Shown: piece after piece, positions 5,285 through 7,754 of the stretch | How the letters are laid out: each line of letters begins with the position of its first letter | Numbering within the stretch: the stretch's first letter is position 1 | Assembly: GCA_946061315.1 (NCBI GenBank) | Contig: CAMGRB010000060.1 | Span: forward strand, 1 to 7,754 | Reading direction: 5' to 3' | Length of the DNA stretch: 7,754 nucleotides | Source: an uncultured Clostridia bacterium | GTDB lineage: Bacteria > Bacillota > Clostridia > Oscillospirales > CAG-272 | Notes under the pieces: model-generated | Seen by the model: only the letters and a program-made list of their open reading frames with translations | Database searches by the model: none | What the model was told of the DNA's origin: nothing | Position numbers and translations under genes: made by a program

Positions 5285-6424
5285 ATGACGAATATGTACG
5301 ATTACATAAAGTGGAGAGCGGATATTACTTTCGACGAGGTCGGAATAAACGAGGTCGACAGCCTTATTTTTACCGAGCTTTCGTATATTCCGTTTGAGGA
5401 TATAGTGTCCGATTTTTCTTCCGATGAGAAAATGACGATTTCCGAGATAGGAAAGAAATTTTTTGAGATGCACGACGAAAATATTTCAATAGGAGCAATA
5501 ATACCGAGCAAAGAGATAGTAGGCCTTCTCAAAGCGGTAATGGATACGCCGAGATTCAAGGACGTTAAGGCGTGGGGCTACGTAAACGACATAGACCTGA
5601 AAAATCAATGCCAGTTTTGCGCCATATGCTTTGATATAGGCGATAAACTCACGTACGTCGCATATCGCGGCACGGACGATACGCTAATCGGCTGGAAAGA
5701 GAACTTCAATATGGCGTTCTTTACGCCTATCCCGTCACAGAAATACGGCGCGGAGTATCTTAACAGGGTGGCACAGCGCACAAAGGGAAAACTGTTTCTG
5801 GGCGGTCACTCAAAAGGCGGCAACCTCGCCGTTTACTCCGCACTTTTTGCCGCCGAGAAGGTAAAAAAGAGAATAGATTGCGTTCACAGCTTTGACGGAC
5901 CGGGCTTTCAGGAGGATTTTATAAAATCGCTTGAGGGCAATCCCGCGGTTTCAAAAATAATCACGATAGTGCCCGAGAACTCAACGGTAGGTATGATTTT
6001 CGATGCCGTGGGCGAGCTTAAACCGATAAAGAGCAGTCAGAAGGGTCTTCGTCAGCACGATGCTTTTTCGTGGGGCATAATGGGCAGTAAGTTCATTCCC
6101 GCCTCGCTCGGCAAAGGGGCAAGGGATTTTCACGATCTTTTGAAAAAATGGGTCAAGAAAATGACGAGAGAGGAAAAAATAGATTTAGTCGAGGCCTTAT
6201 ACAAGATTTTCACCGTTACGGACGCGACGACCCTGACGGAAATAAGCGCCGATAAAATGAAATTCGTCCTTGCTATGCTCAAAGCGGACGAAAAGACCAA
6301 AAAGACCATTATCAACGGGGTGAAAAATCTCATAAAAGAGAAATATTCAAAGAGGCCGCAACTCGCCGTATTAAAGCACGGAGAGCACGAAACGGAAAAA
6401 GCGGACAAGCCCGATAAGAAATAA
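5285..6424 (+). CDS. DUF2974 (Mbeg1-like) alpha/beta-hydrolase, probable esterase or lipase
   Basis: This 379-aa protein has no signal peptide or membrane segment, so it should be cytosolic. VAYRGTDD (125-132) with GWKENFNM after it matches the pre-nucleophile strand and oxyanion region of class-3-lipase-like folds. The nucleophile elbow is GHSKGG (174-179) with S176. FDGPGF (203-208) offers D204 as acid candidate, and RQHDAFSW (256-263) offers H258 as catalytic histidine. This order and the YRGTDD/GHSKGG pair are, from memory, typical of DUF2974 proteins, found widely in clostridia with no assigned substrate. The N-terminal 100 residues and the Lys-rich C-terminal 100 residues lack recognisable motifs; the tail (about 355-379) is highly charged and probably disordered. 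GGAGG at 5273-5277 supports the ATG. It is transcribed alone, between a terminator and the ribosomal promoter. Confidence 0.85.
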   Translation: MTNMYDYIKWRADITFDEVGINEVDSLIFTELSYIPFEDIVSDFSSDEKMTISEIGKKFFEMHDENISIGAIIPSKEIVGLLKAVMDTPRFKDVKAWGYVNDIDLKNQCQFCAICFDIGDKLTYVAYRGTDDTLIGWKENFNMAFFTPIPSQKYGAEYLNRVAQRTKGKLFLGGHSKGGNLAVYSALFAAEKVKKRIDCVHSFDGPGFQEDFIKSLEGNPAVSKIITIVPENSTVGMIFDAVGELKPIKSSQKGLRQHDAFSWGIMGSKFIPASLGKGARDFHDLLKKWVKKMTREEKIDLVEALYKIFTVTDATTLTEISADKMKFVLAMLKADEKTKKTIINGVKNLIKEKYSKRPQLAVLKHGEHETEKADKPDKK

Positions 6425-6456
6425 ATAAAAATGCCCGAAAAATATTAAAAAAACTA

Positions 6457-6485
6457 TTGACAAGCCGTATTTATTATGGTAAAAT
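6457..6485 (+). promoter_or_regulatory. Promoter of the rplU-prp-rpmA operon
   Basis: TTGACA (6457-6462) and TAAAAT (6480-6485) are spaced 17 bp apart, with extended -10 TGG at 6477-6479. AT-rich sequence upstream (6441-6453) could act as an UP element, fitting a highly expressed ribosomal operon. Transcription should begin near 6492, right at the base of the leader hairpin. No terminator is visible between the DUF2974 stop codon and this promoter, so some readthrough is possible. Confidence 0.88.
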
Positions 6486-6490
6486 CTATA

Positions 6491-6540
6491 ACGCCGCATA
6501 ATGCCGAGGTCCGAAAAAGTTTAACTTACCCGGCTTAGCG
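6491..6540 (+). ncRNA. Structured 5' leader of rplU, resembling the L21 ribosomal leader
   Basis: The leader can fold as a compact nested structure. CGC (6492-6494) pairs with GCG (6538-6540); GCA/TGC (6496-6498 with 6502-6504) may close a small hairpin as an alternative. GCCG (6503-6506) pairs with CGGC (6531-6534), GGT (6508-6510) with ACC (6528-6530), and AAGT (6517-6520) with ACTT (6524-6527). Bacillota rplU genes are known to carry a conserved L21 leader thought to bind L21 for autoregulation. The position and stem layout fit, but I cannot score it against the family model. No sequestration of the ribosome binding site is obvious. Confidence 0.6.
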
Positions 6541-6550
6541 AGTTTTGTTG

Positions 6551-6559
6551 AAAGAGAGG
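6551..6559 (+). promoter_or_regulatory. Ribosome binding site that fixes the rplU start at GTG 6568
   Basis: AAAGAGAGG ends 8 nt before GTG at 6568. An in-frame upstream GTG at 6559 begins on the last G of this site, so it cannot be the start used with it. Confidence 0.85.
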
Positions 6560-6567
6560 TGCTTTTC

Positions 6568-6879
6568 GTGTTCGCAATTATTTTAACAGGCGGAAAGCAG
6601 TACAAAGTAAACGAGGGTGACGTTATCTTCGTTGAAAAGCTCGGAGCAGAGGAAGGTTCCGAGGTTACCTTTGATAAGGTTCTTGCAGTGTCCGACGATA
6701 AGGGCTTTACAGCAGGTGCTCCTTACGTTGCAGGTGCTTCCGTAACAGCAAAAGTTGTTCGTAACGGTAAAGCAAAGAAAATTTACGTTATGAAGTATAA
6801 GGCTAAAAAGAACGAGAAGAAGAAAATCGGTCACAGACAGCCCTATACAAAAGTACAGATTGAAAAAATCGTAGGTTAA
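6568..6879 (+). CDS. rplU: 50S ribosomal protein L21 (bL21)
   Basis: bL21 binds 23S rRNA in the large subunit and contacts L20. I start it at GTG 6568, giving 103 aa, the usual length, and the N-terminus [14 protein letters not shown], which matches the family's M-(Y/F)[12 protein letters not shown]. The longer frame from GTG 6559 would add three residues and overlap the ribosome binding site. Further family features are GDVIFVEKL, the basic [33 protein letters not shown] region and the final VQIEKIV. It is the first gene of rplU-prp-rpmA and ends 8 bp before prp. Expression is probably controlled through the leader at 6491-6540. Confidence 0.97.
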   Translation: MFAIILTGGKQYKVNEGDVIFVEKLGAEEGSEVTFDKVLAVSDDKGFTAGAPYVAGASVTAKVVRNGKAKKIYVMKYKAKKNEKKKIGHRQPYTKVQIEKIVG

Positions 6880-6887
6880 TCGAAATT

Positions 6888-7253
6888 ATGACAAAGGTCG
6901 TATTTTTCAAATCGAACGGCGTATTCTGGGGCTTTGAGGAGCAGGGACATACGGGTTTTGCGGAAAGCGGTAACGACGTTTTGTGCTCCGCAATATCGGC
7001 AATGACCATGCTCGTTATGAACGCAATAGAAATATCATACGCTTCGGATCTCGATTATCAGATTGACGAAGAAACCACAAACGTAAAGGTTTCGTCGCGC
7101 AGCGCATTACCGCAGTTTGAGAGTGATGAGAAAAAGAGATACGCAATCTCGGGGCTCATCATGGCGTACTACTATCAGTTAAACGATTTGACCGAGGAGT
7201 ATTACGACTACCTTGAAGTAGAGGCTGTCGAAAAGGAATACGACGGTAAGTAA
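6888..7253 (+). CDS. prp: Ribosomal-processing cysteine protease Prp (YsxB family)
   Basis: Prp is a cysteine protease that removes the N-terminal extension of ribosomal protein L27, a step essential for L27 function where it occurs. The signature [18 protein letters not shown] (20-37) carries the catalytic H21 and C33, in the family pattern G-H-x-G-x-A-x-x-G-x-D-x-(V/L)-C-(A/S). It is 121 aa, slightly longer than typical, with an acidic C-terminal tail. It sits between rplU and rpmA, the conserved Bacillota order. Its own ribosome binding site is weak: only TAGG at 6872-6875 inside the rplU end, 12 nt before the ATG. This suggests coupling to rplU and low output of the enzyme relative to the ribosomal proteins. 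Its likely substrate is encoded 31 bp downstream. Confidence 0.94.
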   Translation: MTKVVFFKSNGVFWGFEEQGHTGFAESGNDVLCSAISAMTMLVMNAIEISYASDLDYQIDEETTNVKVSSRSALPQFESDEKKRYAISGLIMAYYYQLNDLTEEYYDYLEVEAVEKEYDGK

Positions 7254-7284
7254 AACGTAAAATTTAGTAACGGAGGAACAAAAA

Positions 7285-7563
7285 ATGATAAGACTTGGTT
7301 TACAGTTCTTCGCACACAAGAAAGGTGTCGGTTCTACAAAGAACGGCCGTGACAGTGAATCCAAACGCCTCGGCGTTAAGAAGGCAGACGGTGAAGCCGT
7401 TCTTGCCGGAAATATCATAGTCAGACAGAGAGGAACTAAAATTCATCCCGGTACGAACGTAGGTATCGGTTCGGACGACACGCTTTTTGCTTTGGTTGAC
7501 GGCGTTGTAAAGTTTGATCATCTCACGAAGGATAAAAAGCGCGTAAACGTTTTGGCAAAATAA
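7285..7563 (+). CDS. rpmA: 50S ribosomal protein L27 (bL27) with Prp-cleaved N-terminal extension
   Basis: bL27 reaches toward the peptidyl-transferase centre through its N-terminal tail. The 92-aa precursor starts [21 protein letters not shown] (6-9) followed by A10-H11-K12-K13 is the known Prp motif, with cleavage expected after F9, leaving an 83-aa mature protein that starts AHKKG. The body carries the expected [17 protein letters not shown] and [15 protein letters not shown] blocks. GGAGG at 7272-7276 lies 8 nt before the ATG. It is the last gene of the ribosomal unit, followed by a strong terminator. Confidence 0.98.
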   Translation: MIRLGLQFFAHKKGVGSTKNGRDSESKRLGVKKADGEAVLAGNIIVRQRGTKIHPGTNVGIGSDDTLFALVDGVVKFDHLTKDKKRVNVLAK

Positions 7564-7572
7564 CAATTACTT

Positions 7573-7603
7573 AAAAATCTCCGCAAGATGCGGAGATTTT
7601 TTT
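7573..7603 (+). terminator. Intrinsic terminator after rpmA
   Basis: AAAAATCTCCGCA (7573-7585) pairs perfectly with TGCGGAGATTTTT (7589-7601) around a 3-nt AGA loop, and the T run covers 7597-7603. The A run before the stem suggests it may also work in the opposite direction. Confidence 0.95.
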
Positions 7604-7622
7604 GTATTTTTGAAAAATAATC

Positions 7623-7651
7623 TTCACAAGATAATAAAAGTGTGTTAAAAT
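7623..7651 (+). promoter_or_regulatory. Promoter of the ABC ATPase gene
   Basis: TTCACA (7623-7628) and TAAAAT (7646-7651) are 17 bp apart, with extended -10 TGT at 7643-7645. Transcription should start near 7658, about 26 nt before the ATG. Confidence 0.65.
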
Positions 7652-7683
7652 GATATGAAAATAATGATAAGTAAGGAGCAAAT

Positions 7684-7754
7684 ATGCTTGAACTTAAAAA
7701 CGTTTCCTTCGGCGTAAAAGACGAAAAGAGCGAGAAGGAGATATTGAAAAATAT
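7684..7754 (+). CDS. ABC transporter ATP-binding protein, N-terminal fragment
   Basis: Only 23 codons are present before the window edge. They read MLELKNVSF, then a charged loop VKDEKSEKE and ILKN. This matches the first beta strands of an ABC nucleotide-binding domain: the A-loop region LELKNVSF, and the ILKN that precedes the strand before Walker A. The charged insert resembles, from memory, a clostridial subgroup of stand-alone or SufC-like ATPases. Walker A lies beyond the edge, so neither the subfamily nor the substrate can be decided. AAGGAG at 7673-7678 supports the ATG. Confidence 0.75.
   Translation, partial: MLELKNVSFGVKDEKSEKEILKN

Noticed and set aside
6425..6456. Terminator between the DUF2974 gene and the rplU promoter
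   Set aside because: I looked for inverted repeats followed by T residues and found none.
6559..6567. GTG at 6559 as start of L21
   Set aside because: It sits on the ribosome binding site itself and would prepend three residues before the conserved M-F-A-I-I N-terminus; GTG 6568 gives the standard 103 aa.

Overview
The window is ordinary chromosomal DNA of a low- to mid-GC Bacillota, most likely a clostridial gut-type bacterium (Oscillospiraceae/Ruminococcaceae-like; this is inference). The main evidence is the rplU-prp-rpmA cluster, in which L27 carries an N-terminal extension cut by the protease Prp, a trait of Bacillota and relatives. AGGAGG-type ribosome binding sites, an iscS-iscU-mnmA-Rrf2 cluster and frequent ATA isoleucine codons agree. 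All real genes lie on the + strand. I see no mobile element, CRISPR array, rRNA, tRNA or phage gene.

Layout. Bases 1-159 are the 3' end of a ribulokinase-like sugar kinase gene. Bases 160-413 hold a strong promoter with two symmetric elements and a leader of about 155 nt containing a possible 17-codon peptide ending in Cys-stop. A six-gene sulfur operon follows (414-5141): cysK, an HD-domain hydrolase gene, iscS, iscU, mnmA and an IscR-type Rrf2 regulator, ended by a clear intrinsic terminator (5147-5175). Bases 5216-6424 are a single gene for a DUF2974 (Mbeg1-like) alpha/beta hydrolase with its own promoter. Bases 6457-7603 are the ribosomal unit: promoter, structured leader resembling the L21 leader, rplU, prp, rpmA and terminator. 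A last promoter at 7623-7651 drives an ABC transporter ATPase gene cut by the window edge.

How the genes work together. CysK makes cysteine from O-acetylserine and sulfide. IscS takes the sulfur off cysteine as a persulfide. IscU builds Fe-S clusters from it, and MnmA uses it to thiolate U34 of tRNA. The three-cysteine Rrf2 protein probably senses Fe-S supply and feeds back on the operon. The HD protein is the only member without an obvious sulfur role. In the ribosomal unit, Prp should remove the N-terminal nine residues of the L27 encoded just downstream.

I found no convincing undescribed system. The best leads are the cysK leader (possible Cys-ending leader peptide plus operator-like dyads), the HD protein inside the sulfur operon, and the cysteine-rich tail of IscU.
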